From positions 1 through 64,000 of the forward strand of contig NZ_QUCY01000013.1 in the NCBI RefSeq assembly GCF_003474385.1: 64,000 nt of DNA. Direction: 5' to 3'. Positions 53,070 to 61,611 of this stretch are shown here, piece by piece. Positions within the stretch are counted from its first letter, which is position 1; every line of letters begins with the position of its first letter. A model generated the notes under the pieces. The model was not told the origin of the DNA. It did no database searches and saw nothing but the letters and a program-made list of their open reading frames with translations. Origin of the DNA: Senegalimassilia sp003474385. GTDB taxonomy: Bacteria; Actinomycetota; Coriobacteriia; Coriobacteriales; Eggerthellaceae. The translations under genes were made by a program, and so were the position numbers.

Positions 53070-53480
53070 TTACGCCTGCTGCCCCTGCGCCCCATCGCCG
53101 GCGTCCAGGAAGATCTTTCGGGTGACGAAGTTCCACACCATGACCACCGCCGTGGCGAAGATCTTGGTGATCAGGTAATGCACGCTCAGAAGCTCGACGC
53201 CCGCCCACATGCACGCGTTGTTGATGCCCAGGCCGATGACCGACAGCACCACGAAGATGATGAACTCGCGACGACGAGACATGCCTTCTTTGTGGGTGAA
53301 CACGTAGCGCATCGACGCGACGTAGTTGAACACCACCGACACCGTGAACGAGATGGTGGCGCTGACCAGGTAGTTCACGCCGAACGCCTCGGTAAGCAGG
53401 GCCAGCAGGCCGTAGTCGATGATAAACGCGATCACGCCGACCACGCCGAACTTCATAAGCTGCGCGATAAGCTTCTTCAC
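53070..53480 (-). CDS. GtrA-family membrane protein
   Basis: A 136-residue protein with four membrane spans, typical of GtrA, which is thought to flip or help flip lipid-linked sugars. Seen: LMKFGVVGVIAFIIDYGLLALL near the N-terminus, ISFTVSVVFNYVASMRYVF near 45-65 and AVVMVWNFVTRKIFL near 105-120, the family C-terminal signature. The start is GTG at 53480 with GAGGAG six bases upstream; the open frame extends well beyond. It is divergent from the GT2 gene at 53817, a common GtrA/GtrB pairing. A cell-surface glycan role follows from that pairing. Confidence 0.85.
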   Translation of the reverse strand: MKKLIAQLMKFGVVGVIAFIIDYGLLALLTEAFGVNYLVSATISFTVSVVFNYVASMRYVFTHKEGMSRRREFIIFVVLSVIGLGINNACMWAGVELLSVHYLITKIFATAVVMVWNFVTRKIFLDAGDGAQGQQA

Positions 53481-53816
53481 GCAGGGCTCCTCTCCATCGC
53501 AAGCGGGGGCATCCCGCATCCGCCGGCCTTCGAGCAAGGCCTGGCTCGGTACATCCACAAATGCCGTCGCACACGTCGCGTTGCCGGCTTGAACGCCGGA
53601 GCATGGCACCGGCAGCAGGCCGAACGGCCCGTGCGCAAGGCGAAAAACGCTCTCGGCGCAACCTGACGATTATGGCACCCCTTGCCCCATCGGCACAACA
53701 ATCCCACGCCATCCGCGCATATACTGCGGAAAGCGCGGCATTCACGTAGCGAAACCGCGCGGTTTCGAGTAGCATGCCTAGTACTTGTGCATTCAACTTT
53801 CACGAAGGAGCGCCCG

Positions 53817-54794
53817 GTGACTGAAACCGATAAGGCCGCCCTCACGGGCAAAGGCGTGGCCGTCATCATACCCTGCTACAACGAGGCCGTCACCATCGGC
53901 AAGGTGGTCGACGACTTCCGCCGCGTGCTGCCCGAGGCGGCCGTGTACGTCTACGACAACAACTCCTCCGACGGCACCGGCGACATCGCGCGCGCCCACG
54001 GGGCTATCGTCAAGGTGGAGCGCCGCCAGGGCAAGGGCAACGTCGTGCGCCAGATGATGCGCGACATCGACGCCGAGGCCTACCTCATGGTCGACGGCGA
54101 CGACACCTACCCCGCCGAGGCCGCGCCGGCCCTGCTCGCGCCGCTTTTCGCCGACGAGGCCGACATGGTGGTGGGCGACCGCCTCTCGAACGGCACCTAC
54201 GGCGAGGAGAACGACCGCGCCTTCCACGGCTTCGGCAACGACCTGGTGCGCTTTTTGATCAAGGCCATCTACGGGTTCGAGTTCTCCGACGTCATGACGG
54301 GCTACCGCGCCTACAACAAGGTGTTCGCCAAGACCATGCCCGTGCTCTCGCCGGGCTTCGAGATCGAGACCGAGCTGTCCATCCACGCCGTCGACAAGCG
54401 CTGGCGCATCGCCGAGGTGCCCATCGACTACCGCGACCGCCCCGAGGGCTCGGAGTCGAAGCTGTCCACCTTCTCGGACGGCTTCAAGGTGCTCATGATG
54501 ATCATGTCGCTGTTCAAGGACTACAAGCCGCTGGCGCTTTTCTCCTGGGTGGCGCTGCTGTTCGTTGTGCTGGGCCTGGTCGCCGGCGTGCCGGTCATCG
54601 CGCAGTTCGCCGCGACGGGCCTGGTGCCCAAGCTCCCCACGGCGCTTCTGGCGGTGGGCCTGGTGTTCGTGGGCCTTCTGTGCTTCGCGTGCGGGCTCAT
54701 CCTGGACACGGTGGTCAAGGGCAACCGCAAGCAGTACGAGATCGAGGTCACGGAAGCCTACGAGCGTTACGGGCGCTCAAACGCCGCGAAGTAA
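53817..54794 (+). CDS. GT2-family polyprenyl-phosphate glycosyltransferase
   Basis: A 325-residue inner-membrane glycosyltransferase of the DPM1/GtrB type. The GT-A domain has VAVIIPCYNEAVTIGKVV near 15, VYDNNSSDGTGDIAR near 45, and MVDGDDTYPAEAAP near 95 with the DxD-like motif. The DNA and protein are rich in C and G at this locus. Two membrane spans follow at about 250-310 (ALFSWVALLFVVLGLVAGV and LLAVGLVFVGLLCFACGLIL). The start is GTG at 53817 with GAAGGAG upstream; the frame continues upstream to 53682 without a site. GtrA lies divergently next to it. Sugar and acceptor lipid are inferred from the family. Confidence 0.85.
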   Translation: MTETDKAALTGKGVAVIIPCYNEAVTIGKVVDDFRRVLPEAAVYVYDNNSSDGTGDIARAHGAIVKVERRQGKGNVVRQMMRDIDAEAYLMVDGDDTYPAEAAPALLAPLFADEADMVVGDRLSNGTYGEENDRAFHGFGNDLVRFLIKAIYGFEFSDVMTGYRAYNKVFAKTMPVLSPGFEIETELSIHAVDKRWRIAEVPIDYRDRPEGSESKLSTFSDGFKVLMMIMSLFKDYKPLALFSWVALLFVVLGLVAGVPVIAQFAATGLVPKLPTALLAVGLVFVGLLCFACGLILDTVVKGNRKQYEIEVTEAYERYGRSNAAK

Positions 54795-54988
54795 GCCGGC
54801 GGCTTCCCGTGCCCCCCTTTTCCCGTCGAGAAGGGCGTCTCCCATCAGCGCAGGCCAATGCACCCGATCGTTTCACGCCCCCCATCGACGATCATCAGTC
54901 TACGGGGGTTTGCGCCGAGCGTGCCCATCCGGTATGTTGAAATAGGGCCAAGTTGTGTAAGAAATATGCACAACACCGCAATCGGGTC

Positions 54989-55017
54989 TTGCGAAACGAA
55001 TTGCTTTTTGTCATACT
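54989..55017 (+). promoter_or_regulatory. possible promoter of tRNA-Glu
   Basis: TTGCGA (54989-54994) and CATACT (55012-55017) are 17 bases apart, with the tRNA 35 bases further on. The match to consensus is moderate. Confidence 0.35.
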
Positions 55018-55051
55018 GAACGGGCTGCTTTTCGACACGGAAGCGCAACCC

Positions 55052-55126
55052 GTCCCCATAGTCTAGAGGTCAGGACGCGGCCCTTTCAAGGCTGAGACAC
55101 GAGTTCGATTCTCGTTGGGGGCACCA
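55052..55126 (+). tRNA. tRNA-Glu(TTC)
   Basis: 75 bases with CCA encoded. Acceptor GTCCCCA / TGGGGGC pairs with one T-G, anticodon loop CTTTCAA gives anticodon TTC, and the T loop TTCGATT is standard. The discriminator base is A. Confidence 0.93.
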
Positions 55127-55199
55127 TTCGAACGCTAGGGCTGGTCGAGTACCGGCCCTTCTTATTAGTGAAAGCCGGCTTGCCGGCTTTTTCGCTATC

Positions 55200-56543
55200 T
55201 TGAAGGGAAAGGCAACCATCATCGCTACCCCCGCAGAAACCGATCCGCACAACGAACAGGCCGCACCGCTGGTCATCGTCATGCACGCTTCGGTGGGCTC
55301 GGGGCATCGCAGCGCGGCCAATGCCGTAGCCCAAGCCTTCGAATACATGAAAGCCGAGCAGGCCGAAGGACGCGAACAGCCCACAGAGGCCTTCCCCGTT
55401 GTGCCGAAGCTCCCCGATGGTCTTGAGGTCGAAGTGCTCGATGTGCTCGATTACGGCCGCGTGGTGTTCGATGGCGACAAAACCGCTTCCATGTTCACCG
55501 GCCCCACCCGCCCGATATACGACCTGACGTGGCGCTTCACGCTTACCGGCAGGCTTTTATGGGGCGGCGGGAGCATCTGGTCGCACCTGATGTACGGCAA
55601 GTTCACCGAACTGGTACGCAAGCGTCGCCCGCTTGCCATCATATGCACGCACATCACCGCAGCCAACGTCGCGGTGGCGGCGCGCATGCTTACCGGACAG
55701 CGCTTCCCCATCGTGTGCGTTCCCACCGACTACGAGACCGAGGGCCTGTGGCCGCATCTGTCGACCGACCTGTTCTGCGTGGCCACGGAAAGCATGGCCG
55801 AAACGCTGCGCCCGCGTCTGGTGCCCGAGCAGCGCATCCGCATCACCGGCATCCCCACGCGCGAGGATTTCCGCGCAAGCTATGACCGCGAGCAAACCCG
55901 GCAACGCCTGAACCTGCCGCAGGACAAGCGTATCGTGCTGGCGCTCGCCGGGGCCTATCTGCCTCGGCCCTACGTGCACTTCCGCACGGCGCTCGACAAC
56001 CTGCTGCCGTATCTGCACACGTTCGGCGACACCCTGCATTTCGTGTTCGTCGCGGGAAACGACGCCGAGTACGCCGGCCATCTGCGAAGGGCCTGCAGCG
56101 ACCTTGGCATCTCCGATTGCGTGACAGTGCTCGAGTATGTGGAGGGCATGGCAGGCCTTATGGCGGCATCGGATTTGGTCATCTGCAAATCCGGCGGCCT
56201 TACCGTCACCGAATGCCTGTGCGCGCAGGTGCCCATGATCTTGCTCGGCCGCGCGTACGGTCAGGAAAACGCCAACGTCAGGCTGCTCACCGCCAACGGC
56301 GCGGCAATGCACGTCACCACCTGGCGAGAGCTGCTCGAAGCGTTGCGACACGTCTCCCGCAGCCCCGAGAGCGCGCGTTCGATGCTGGTCAACGGCAGCT
56401 TCCTTCGCCATCCAGACGCTGCGCGCGACATAGCGTACGCCGCCATGGAGCTTGCCAACGCCGAGAAGGACCCGGCAAACCCGCTGTACAAGAAGCACTT
56501 CCTCCAATTCTATTGGGGCCATAAACCCGCGCACGTGCGATAA
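55200..56543 (+). CDS. diacylglycerol glucosyltransferase (MGDG synthase/UgtP family)
   Basis: A 447-residue glycosyltransferase, GT28 family. The N-terminal domain has VIVMHASVGSGHRSAANAVAQAF near 25-47, the MGDG-synthase signature, and ICTHITAANVAVAARML near 145. The C-terminal domain has ICKSGGLTVTECLCAQVPMILLGRAYGQENAN near 325-356, the donor-binding motif of GT28 enzymes. It likely transfers sugar from a nucleotide sugar to diacylglycerol, making membrane glycolipid or the anchor of surface polymers. The start is doubtful: the frame opens with TTG at 55200 and no clear ribosome site is visible. It precedes the DEAD-box gene by 32 bases. Confidence 0.87.
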   Translation: MKGKATIIATPAETDPHNEQAAPLVIVMHASVGSGHRSAANAVAQAFEYMKAEQAEGREQPTEAFPVVPKLPDGLEVEVLDVLDYGRVVFDGDKTASMFTGPTRPIYDLTWRFTLTGRLLWGGGSIWSHLMYGKFTELVRKRRPLAIICTHITAANVAVAARMLTGQRFPIVCVPTDYETEGLWPHLSTDLFCVATESMAETLRPRLVPEQRIRITGIPTREDFRASYDREQTRQRLNLPQDKRIVLALAGAYLPRPYVHFRTALDNLLPYLHTFGDTLHFVFVAGNDAEYAGHLRRACSDLGISDCVTVLEYVEGMAGLMAASDLVICKSGGLTVTECLCAQVPMILLGRAYGQENANVRLLTANGAAMHVTTWRELLEALRHVSRSPESARSMLVNGSFLRHPDAARDIAYAAMELANAEKDPANPLYKKHFLQFYWGHKPAHVR

Positions 56544-56575
56544 CGCCGCGCGCATCTGGAAAGGATCTACCTTAC

Positions 56576-58090
56576 ATGACGCATTTCGACGACCTCGGCC
56601 TTTCGGGCCAGGCATTGCAAGCTGTGGCCCAGCTGGGTTACAGCACCCCCACCCCTGTGCAAGAGCAGGCCATCCCCAAGGTGCTCGAAGGCCGCGACCT
56701 GATCGCCGCCGCGAAGACCGGCACGGGCAAGACCGCCGCGTTCAGCCTGCCCACCATGGACAAGCTCGGGCATGCCAAGGGCAACAAGGGCCCGCTCATG
56801 TTGGTGGTCACCCCCACGCGCGAGCTTGCCGAGCAGATCGGCGAGGTGTGCGGCATCATCGCGAAGAACACGCACCATCGCATCCTCACCGTAGTCGGCG
56901 GCGTTTCCTACAACCCGCAGATCCAGGCGCTCAACCGCGGCATCGACGTGCTCATCGCCACGCCGGGCCGCCTGGTAGACCTTATGGACCAAGGCGCCGC
57001 GCATCTGAGCAGCGTGGAAGTGCTCGTGCTCGACGAAGCCGACCGCATGCTCGACATGGGCTTCTGGCCGGCCATGCGCAAGATCATCGGCGCCACGCCG
57101 CAAAACCGTCAAACCCTGCTGTTCAGCGCCACCATCGACCGCACCATCATGAGCACGGCCGGCAAGCTGCTGCACGACCCCGCCATGGTCGAGATCGCCC
57201 ACAAGGGCGAGACCGCCGACACGGTGGAGCAGTACGTCATGCACGTGCAGCAAGCGGTGAAACCCGAGCTGCTCAAGGGCCTCATGAAAGAGCGCGGCCA
57301 CAGGCGCGTCATCGTGTTCTGCCGCACGCGCAGCCGCGCGGACGCCACGTGCCGCCGTCTGAAGAAGGTCGGGTACTCCGTCGAGGCCATCCACTCCAGC
57401 CGCAGCCAGAACCAACGTCGCCGCGCCCTTGAGAACTTCGCCAACGGCACCACCGACGTGCTGGTCGCCACCGATGTGCTCGCACGCGGCATCGACGTGG
57501 AGGAAGTGGAGTATGTGGTGAACTACGACCTGCCCACGCAACCCGAGGACTACGTGCACCGCATCGGCCGCACGGGCCGCGCAGGCGCTTCCGGGTTCGC
57601 CGTCAGCTTCGTCAGTCCCGAAACCGCCGACGCGCTGCGCGACATCCAGAAGCTGCTCAAGCGCACCATCCCCGAGCTTGAGCTTGAGAACTTCGACATG
57701 CACGAAGCCGAGAACGAGGCCGCTGCCAGGGCGCAGCGCGCCGAGGCACGTCGCGATCCCGAGATCCAGCAGGCTAAGAAAGAGCAGGCCGCCCGCACGC
57801 GCAGGAAGAACAAGGCACGCGAGGCCGCACAGGCCGAAGAGGTGAACACCCGCCGCGCCAAACGGGGCGGCCGCAAAGTCGCCGAAAAGCCCGCCAGCGG
57901 GACGGCGCACGCCGCAAGGAAGCACAGCAACGCCGATCACGGCTCGCAGCAGAAGCGCGGCAACGGCTCTAGGAACGCTTCCGCCAACCGTGCTAAGACC
58001 AGCAACGCGTCCGGTGCGCAGGGCGGCGATTTCCGCCCTGGACGCGCCCATCGCGCCCAAGTTGCGCACCAGCGCAACAGGCGCCGCTAA
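56576..58090 (+). CDS. DEAD-box ATP-dependent RNA helicase
   Basis: RNA helicase of 504 residues, RhlE/CshA-like. Seen: LGYSTPTPVQEQAIPKVLEGRD (Q motif, about 20-41), AAKTGTGKTAAFSLP (Walker A, about 44), VLDEADRMLDMG (DEAD, about 150), LLFSATIDRT (SAT, about 182), and HRIGRTGRAGASGFAV (about 325). After the core, residues 385-504 are a basic arginine-, lysine- and alanine-rich tail that probably binds RNA. It is translated shortly after the glucosyltransferase gene. RNA target unknown. Confidence 0.93.
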   Translation: MTHFDDLGLSGQALQAVAQLGYSTPTPVQEQAIPKVLEGRDLIAAAKTGTGKTAAFSLPTMDKLGHAKGNKGPLMLVVTPTRELAEQIGEVCGIIAKNTHHRILTVVGGVSYNPQIQALNRGIDVLIATPGRLVDLMDQGAAHLSSVEVLVLDEADRMLDMGFWPAMRKIIGATPQNRQTLLFSATIDRTIMSTAGKLLHDPAMVEIAHKGETADTVEQYVMHVQQAVKPELLKGLMKERGHRRVIVFCRTRSRADATCRRLKKVGYSVEAIHSSRSQNQRRRALENFANGTTDVLVATDVLARGIDVEEVEYVVNYDLPTQPEDYVHRIGRTGRAGASGFAVSFVSPETADALRDIQKLLKRTIPELELENFDMHEAENEAAARAQRAEARRDPEIQQAKKEQAARTRRKNKAREAAQAEEVNTRRAKRGGRKVAEKPASGTAHAARKHSNADHGSQQKRGNGSRNASANRAKTSNASGAQGGDFRPGRAHRAQVAHQRNRRR

Positions 58091-58096
58091 CAGTTG

Positions 58097-58128
58097 GTTA
58101 TGCGCCGGTTAAGGGGCCGGCGCATAAC
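58097..58128 (+). terminator. hairpin after the helicase gene
   Basis: GTTATGCGCCGG / CCGGCGCATAAC stem of 12 bp with an 8-base loop, six bases past the stop. There is no T run, so it may end transcription weakly or protect the message end. Confidence 0.5.
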
Positions 58129-58180
58129 AGCCCGGTAATCTATCGGTAAAGTGTATATCGTCTTTAGGAGGGAGGACGCC

Positions 58181-58513
58181 ATGCGCATAGCGGTAGCTTG
58201 CCAGGGGCTTGATGTGGCACCAAGATTTGCACGCAGTTCAAGTTTCATGTGCTATCGCGTTGACCGTGGCATGTTCGCCGATTGCCAGAATATGCCCAAC
58301 CTTTCGTTCCCTCCGGCTCAGCTGGCTCAGGTATTGAAGGACCTTGATGTCAGCGTTATGATCGTCGACAGGATCGACCCAACCTCGGAGACGGCCCTGA
58401 AAGCAGCCGGCATCGAGGTTCAAACCGGCTATACCGGCACCGCATCCGCCGCTGCGCGCACCTATATCGGGCGCACGCTGTCCGGAACGCACGAAGAGCT
58501 GGAGGCATCGTAA
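58181..58513 (+). CDS. NifX/NifB-C-terminal-like small protein
   Basis: A 110-residue protein with the fold of the dinitrogenase iron-molybdenum cofactor family (NifX/NafY/MTH1175 type). It begins MRIAVACQGLDVAPRFARSSSF, with the typical strand and FARSS binding part, and contains DLDVSVMIVDRIDPTSETALKAAGIEVQTGYTGTA. No nitrogenase or nif genes are in the window, so a nitrogenase role is unlikely here; orphan members may bind metal clusters or act in iron-sulfur metabolism. The start ATG at 58181 has AGGAGGGAGG upstream. A terminator follows. Confidence 0.78.
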   Translation: MRIAVACQGLDVAPRFARSSSFMCYRVDRGMFADCQNMPNLSFPPAQLAQVLKDLDVSVMIVDRIDPTSETALKAAGIEVQTGYTGTASAAARTYIGRTLSGTHEELEAS

Positions 58514-58547
58514 GCGCTCTAGCGCTACGCGATAGCATGGCACGTGG

Positions 58548-58572
58548 AAAGCGCCTTGGGGCGCTTTTTTCG
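58548..58572 (+). terminator. terminator after the NifX-like gene
   Basis: AAAGCGCC / GGCGCTTT with a 4-base loop, followed by a run of T residues. It lies about 35 bases past the stop at 58513. The 230 bases that follow, up to the rplT terminator, are AT-rich and hold no gene I can support. Confidence 0.85.
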
Positions 58573-58806
58573 TATCTACAGCCCTCTAAGGCAGCTGAAT
58601 GCTAGCAGTAAAAACCTGCTAAAAGCAGCCTTGAACGCTAATATCTTTATTTACGATCCAGGGCTTAATACCCTTATAACACTTCTGATTCGAAAACATC
58701 GGCGCACAATCGCAGGATTCAATCGGCAGCAACCCATCTCGTCTATGCAGACAACCGTCCGTATGCAAGCAACGAAGCGACATGCTCGGCGATACGTAGC
58801 CAGAAC

Positions 58807-58842
58807 GCAAAACACCCCGCTTGGGAATCCAAGCGGGGTGTT
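58807..58842 (-). terminator. terminator of the infC-rpmI-rplT operon
   Basis: AACACCCCGCTTGG / CCAAGCGGGGTGTT stem of 14 bp with a 4-base loop (58811-58842). On the minus strand it ends in TTTTGCG. It is 24 bases past the rplT stop. Confidence 0.92.
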
Positions 58843-58866
58843 CAACATTGTTAAGCTTACTACAGC

Positions 58867-59220
58867 TTACAGGGCCTTCTTGGCGACCTCGACGATGGCG
58901 GTGAAGGCCGCGGGGTCGTTGATGGCCATGTCGGAGAGCACCTTGCGGTCCAGCTCCACGCCGGCCTTCTTCAGGCCGTTCATAAAGGCGGAGTAGCTCA
59001 TGCCGTTCAGACGGGCGCCGGCGTTGATGCGGGTGATCCACAGACGACGGATCTCACGCTTCTTGTTGCGGCGATCGCGGTACTGGTACTGCAGGGAGTG
59101 CTGGACCTGTTCCTTGGCAGCGGTGTAGGAACGGGACTTGGCACCATAGTAGCCCTTTGCACGGTTAAGGACGGTGCGGCGCTTCTTCTTGGCGTTGACT
59201 GCACGCTTGATACGAGCCAT
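58867..59220 (-). CDS. rplT: 50S ribosomal protein L20
   Basis: Early-assembly large-subunit protein of 117 residues. It starts MARIKRAVNAKKKRRTVLNR and contains SRSYTAAKEQVQHSLQYQYRDRRNKKREIR near 30-58, LWITRINAGARLNGMSYSAFM near 60-80 and VLSDMAINDPAAF near 95, all as in L20. It lies 24 bases after rpmI. L20 represses its own operon by binding the leader in other bacteria; a leader with a hairpin is present upstream of infC here. Confidence 0.97.
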   Translation of the reverse strand: MARIKRAVNAKKKRRTVLNRAKGYYGAKSRSYTAAKEQVQHSLQYQYRDRRNKKREIRRLWITRINAGARLNGMSYSAFMNGLKKAGVELDRKVLSDMAINDPAAFTAIVEVAKKAL

Positions 59221-59244
59221 TGATTATCACTGCTCCTTTAAAAC

Positions 59245-59442
59245 TTAGCGAAGGCCGAGGTTGCGGGCCACGACGCGACGGTCGGCGGCAGCCAGCTCGG
59301 TCTCGTGACGGAAATTACGCTTACGCTTCTGAGACTTCTTCGTCAGAATGTGGCTCTTGTAGGCCTTAGCACGCATGATCTTGCCGGAGCCGGTAACGCG
59401 GAAGCGCTTTGCCGTACCGCGATGGGTCTTCATCTTAGGCAT
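59245..59442 (-). CDS. rpmI: 50S ribosomal protein L35
   Basis: Small basic large-subunit protein of 65 residues: MPKMKTHRGTAKRFRVTGSG at the N-terminus and HILTKKSQKRKRNFR near 32-46 are diagnostic. The ATG at 59442 overlaps the end of infC by eight bases (infC stop at 59435), so the two are likely translationally coupled. The longer frame to 59574 is rejected because it lies inside infC. Confidence 0.96.
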   Translation of the reverse strand: MPKMKTHRGTAKRFRVTGSGKIMRAKAYKSHILTKKSQKRKRNFRHETELAAADRRVVARNLGLR

Positions 59443-60025
59443 TGCCTTCGTCCTTTCCTTCGTCTTTCTTGTCGTTTGCCTTCTTTTTCTTCGCCGGCAT
59501 GCTTGCGGGAAGCGGGGCGATGAGCATGTGCATGTTGCGGCCTTCCATCTTCGGCTGGCTCTCGATGACCGCAATGTCCTTCAGGTCGTCGGCCAGGCGC
59601 TCCAGAATGGTCAGGCCCTGTTCCGGATGGGCCATCTCGCGGCCGCGGAACATGATGGTGATCTTGACCTTGTTGCCAGCGGAGAGGAAGCGAAGCACGT
59701 GCTTCTTCTTCGTGGTGTAGTCCCCCACGTCGATCTTCGGGCGGAACTTCATTTCCTTGGTCTCGATCTTGCTTTGGTTCTTGCGAGCCTGCTTCGCCTT
59801 GATGGCCTGATCGTACTTGAACTTGCCGTAGTCCATGATGCGGCACACGGGCGGTTCCGCATTCGGGGCGATTTCAACAAGATCAAGCCCCTGGTCGTCA
59901 GCAACGCGCTGCGCCTGGGCAACCGGGTAGATACCCAACTGCGTTCCGTCGAACCCGATCAGGCGGCACTCGCGCACCGTGATCTGTTCGTTGAGCCTAG
60001 GCTCTTGAGCGGCTATCGCACTCAC
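59435..60025 (-). CDS. infC: translation initiation factor IF-3
   Basis: Dissociates ribosomes and checks the initiation codon. Length is 196 residues from the GTG at 60025. N-terminal domain begins EPRLNEQITVRECRLIG, with DLVEIAPNAEPPVCRIMDYGKFKYD near 60-85, then the linker helix and the C-terminal domain (KFRPKIDVGDYTTKKKHVLRFL near 105, KVKITIMFRGREMAHPEQG near 130). A lysine-, aspartate- and glutamate-rich tail (KKKKANDKKDEGKDEG) ends the protein. GTG has AAGGA six bases upstream. An ATG nine codons further upstream is in frame, so the start is not certain. Confidence 0.95.
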   Translation of the reverse strand: MSAIAAQEPRLNEQITVRECRLIGFDGTQLGIYPVAQAQRVADDQGLDLVEIAPNAEPPVCRIMDYGKFKYDQAIKAKQARKNQSKIETKEMKFRPKIDVGDYTTKKKHVLRFLSAGNKVKITIMFRGREMAHPEQGLTILERLADDLKDIAVIESQPKMEGRNMHMLIAPLPASMPAKKKKANDKKDEGKDEGNA

Positions 60026-60081
60026 CTTCCTTCCTTGCATGCGATATCGCATGGCATAAAAAAACCCACAGCTTCAAGCAT
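60022..60081 (-). CDS. possible 19-residue leader peptide of infC
   Basis: An ATG frame of 19 codons runs through the leader hairpin and its stop TGA overlaps the infC GTG (GTGA). It has no good ribosome site. If translated, it would couple reading of the leader to infC start. It may be chance. Confidence 0.25.
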   Translation of the reverse strand: MLEAVGFFMPCDIACKEGR

Positions 60082-60086
60082 GCGGG
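60058..60086 (-). promoter_or_regulatory. terminator-like attenuator in the infC leader
   Basis: CCCGCA pairs with TGTGGG (one G-T) around a small inner stem GCT-TGA-AGC, and seven T residues follow. It is about 35 bases before the infC start and inside the leader RNA, so it can stop transcription before infC. L20-mediated attenuation of this operon is known in Bacillus. Confidence 0.55.
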
Positions 60087-60190
60087 CGTGATGAACGAAC
60101 CATGTTCAGGTATTCATACGACCCATCAGCAGCTTGAAAGCGCCGAACTAGGTGGGAGGCGCTACGCCCCCGCTTGTGAACAGCTCGTTT

Positions 60191-60218
60191 ATTATAGCGT
60201 GAACGCCGTCCGGCGCAA
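60191..60218 (-). promoter_or_regulatory. promoter of infC-rpmI-rplT
   Basis: TTGCGC (60213-60218) and TATAAT (60191-60196) are 16 bases apart on the minus strand, giving a leader of about 160 bases before infC. Confidence 0.6.
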
Positions 60219-60439
60219 GGGACCGCCCTTCTCACCTGCCAGCGTTCACAAGATGAACACAAGAAGCGAAAGCCGTGGGCAGGAACCAAGCTCGCCGATC
60301 GCCGACACGCGCTGCGGAAGGCCCACCCAGCTCCAGTCCCAGGCCATCAACCGAGCCCTTGCGTTCCGACATGCCGAGTGCACGGCCCCGGGTCCCTGGT
60401 CGAAATAGCACCGGCGGCCATTCGGCCACCGGTTACCTG

Positions 60440-61582
60440 CTACGCGTTGATGTAGATATAGATGATACGCACGGTGTCGGCCAGGTTGCCCGAAGCGTTG
60501 GCCGTGCTGTAGTCGTACATGAGCACGCTCGACCAGGTGTGGGCGGCGCCGTTGATATCCACGGTGCCGTTGAACGAGCAGTTCTCCTTCACGAGCGTGG
60601 TGCCGTCGGAAGCATAGGTGGAATACGAGGTTTTGTCGGAGGGCAGCTTGGCCGAACCGTCCGTCACGTTCACGCCCGCCTCTCGCAGCGTCTTCTCGAC
60701 GATGTGCTCGTTCTTCACGGCGTCGGCGAAGCTAAGCGAGCCGTACCCCAGCGACGCGGTGGCGGCGGAGTAGCCGGCCTGGATGACCTTGCCGTCAGCA
60801 TCGAGCCCGAGATAGACCGTGGGCGTGCCGGAGCGGGAATCGGCAGGCTCCGCGGTCAGGGCCACCGTGACGCTTTTCTTCACGGAATTGCCCTCTTCGT
60901 TGACGTCCTTGGAGGACGTGACCGTGGCACCGTGCGCAAGCGCGGTGATGGCCGCATCCTGGGTTTGCCCCAGCACGCCGACCAAGTTGGGAACCTCGGT
61001 CTTCTTGGCGGTGGTGGCGCTTGCCGCGTCCTTGCCGGAGTTGTCCTGGGAAAGGTTGCCCACGTCGGTGGACTGCTGCTGGGCCTGGGTCTGCTGCACC
61101 ATGGCGCGACTGGACTCGTTCCACAGCTGGAAGGCGAAATATCCCAGTGCGCAGGCGAGCACCACGAGCAGGGCCACGATGATCACGAGCACGCGGCGGA
61201 CGCGACGCGACTTCTTGAGATGCGGATGCTCCACCGGATCGGGCTTGCCGTGGCGGCCGCGAGGCTGGGAGGGCATGACGGCAGGGACCTCGTCGCCGAG
61301 CACGGGCTCGTCGCGCGGCTCGAGGCTTTCCACCGGGTCGGAGTAGTCTTCCGAGGTGTCGCCTTGGTACTTGAAGCCGGCGGCATGCGCGCCGTGGGAG
61401 GCCGCGACGGGCGCGAACGCCTCGGTCAGGCCGAGCGACGTGTCGCCGTCGGCCGCGCCACGCTGCTCGGGGGCGTCGCCGGCGCCGATGGGCGCGAACG
61501 CCTCGGTCAGACCCAGGGATGCGTCGCCCTCGGGCTGCTGCTTGCGGGCGCCACGGGCGATGTTGAAGCTATATTTGGACAT
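60440..61582 (-). CDS. membrane protein with PASTA-like domain
   Basis: A 380-residue bitopic protein. Two copies of one short motif, SLGLTEAFAP, lie at about residues 22-31 and 49-58, 27 residues apart. A proline-rich and basic segment follows, then a membrane span near 130-155 (RRVLVIIVALLVVLACALGYFAF). Outside the cell there is a PASTA-like domain starting TEVPNLVGVLGQTQDAAITALAHGATV (about 195-260), then a domain of about 120 residues with serine, threonine and valine. PASTA domains bind peptidoglycan or penicillin targets in Ser/Thr kinases, but no kinase domain is present. Function unknown. Confidence 0.65.
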   Translation of the reverse strand: MSKYSFNIARGARKQQPEGDASLGLTEAFAPIGAGDAPEQRGAADGDTSLGLTEAFAPVAASHGAHAAGFKYQGDTSEDYSDPVESLEPRDEPVLGDEVPAVMPSQPRGRHGKPDPVEHPHLKKSRRVRRVLVIIVALLVVLACALGYFAFQLWNESSRAMVQQTQAQQQSTDVGNLSQDNSGKDAASATTAKKTEVPNLVGVLGQTQDAAITALAHGATVTSSKDVNEEGNSVKKSVTVALTAEPADSRSGTPTVYLGLDADGKVIQAGYSAATASLGYGSLSFADAVKNEHIVEKTLREAGVNVTDGSAKLPSDKTSYSTYASDGTTLVKENCSFNGTVDINGAAHTWSSVLMYDYSTANASGNLADTVRIIYIYINA

Positions 61583-61611
61583 GGTCAGGCCTTTCTCTTG
61601 AAAACAGCCGA

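Noticed and set aside
58544..58996. 150-codon plus frame after the NifX-like gene
   Set aside because: It runs through the terminator of the ribosomal operon and into antisense of rplT.
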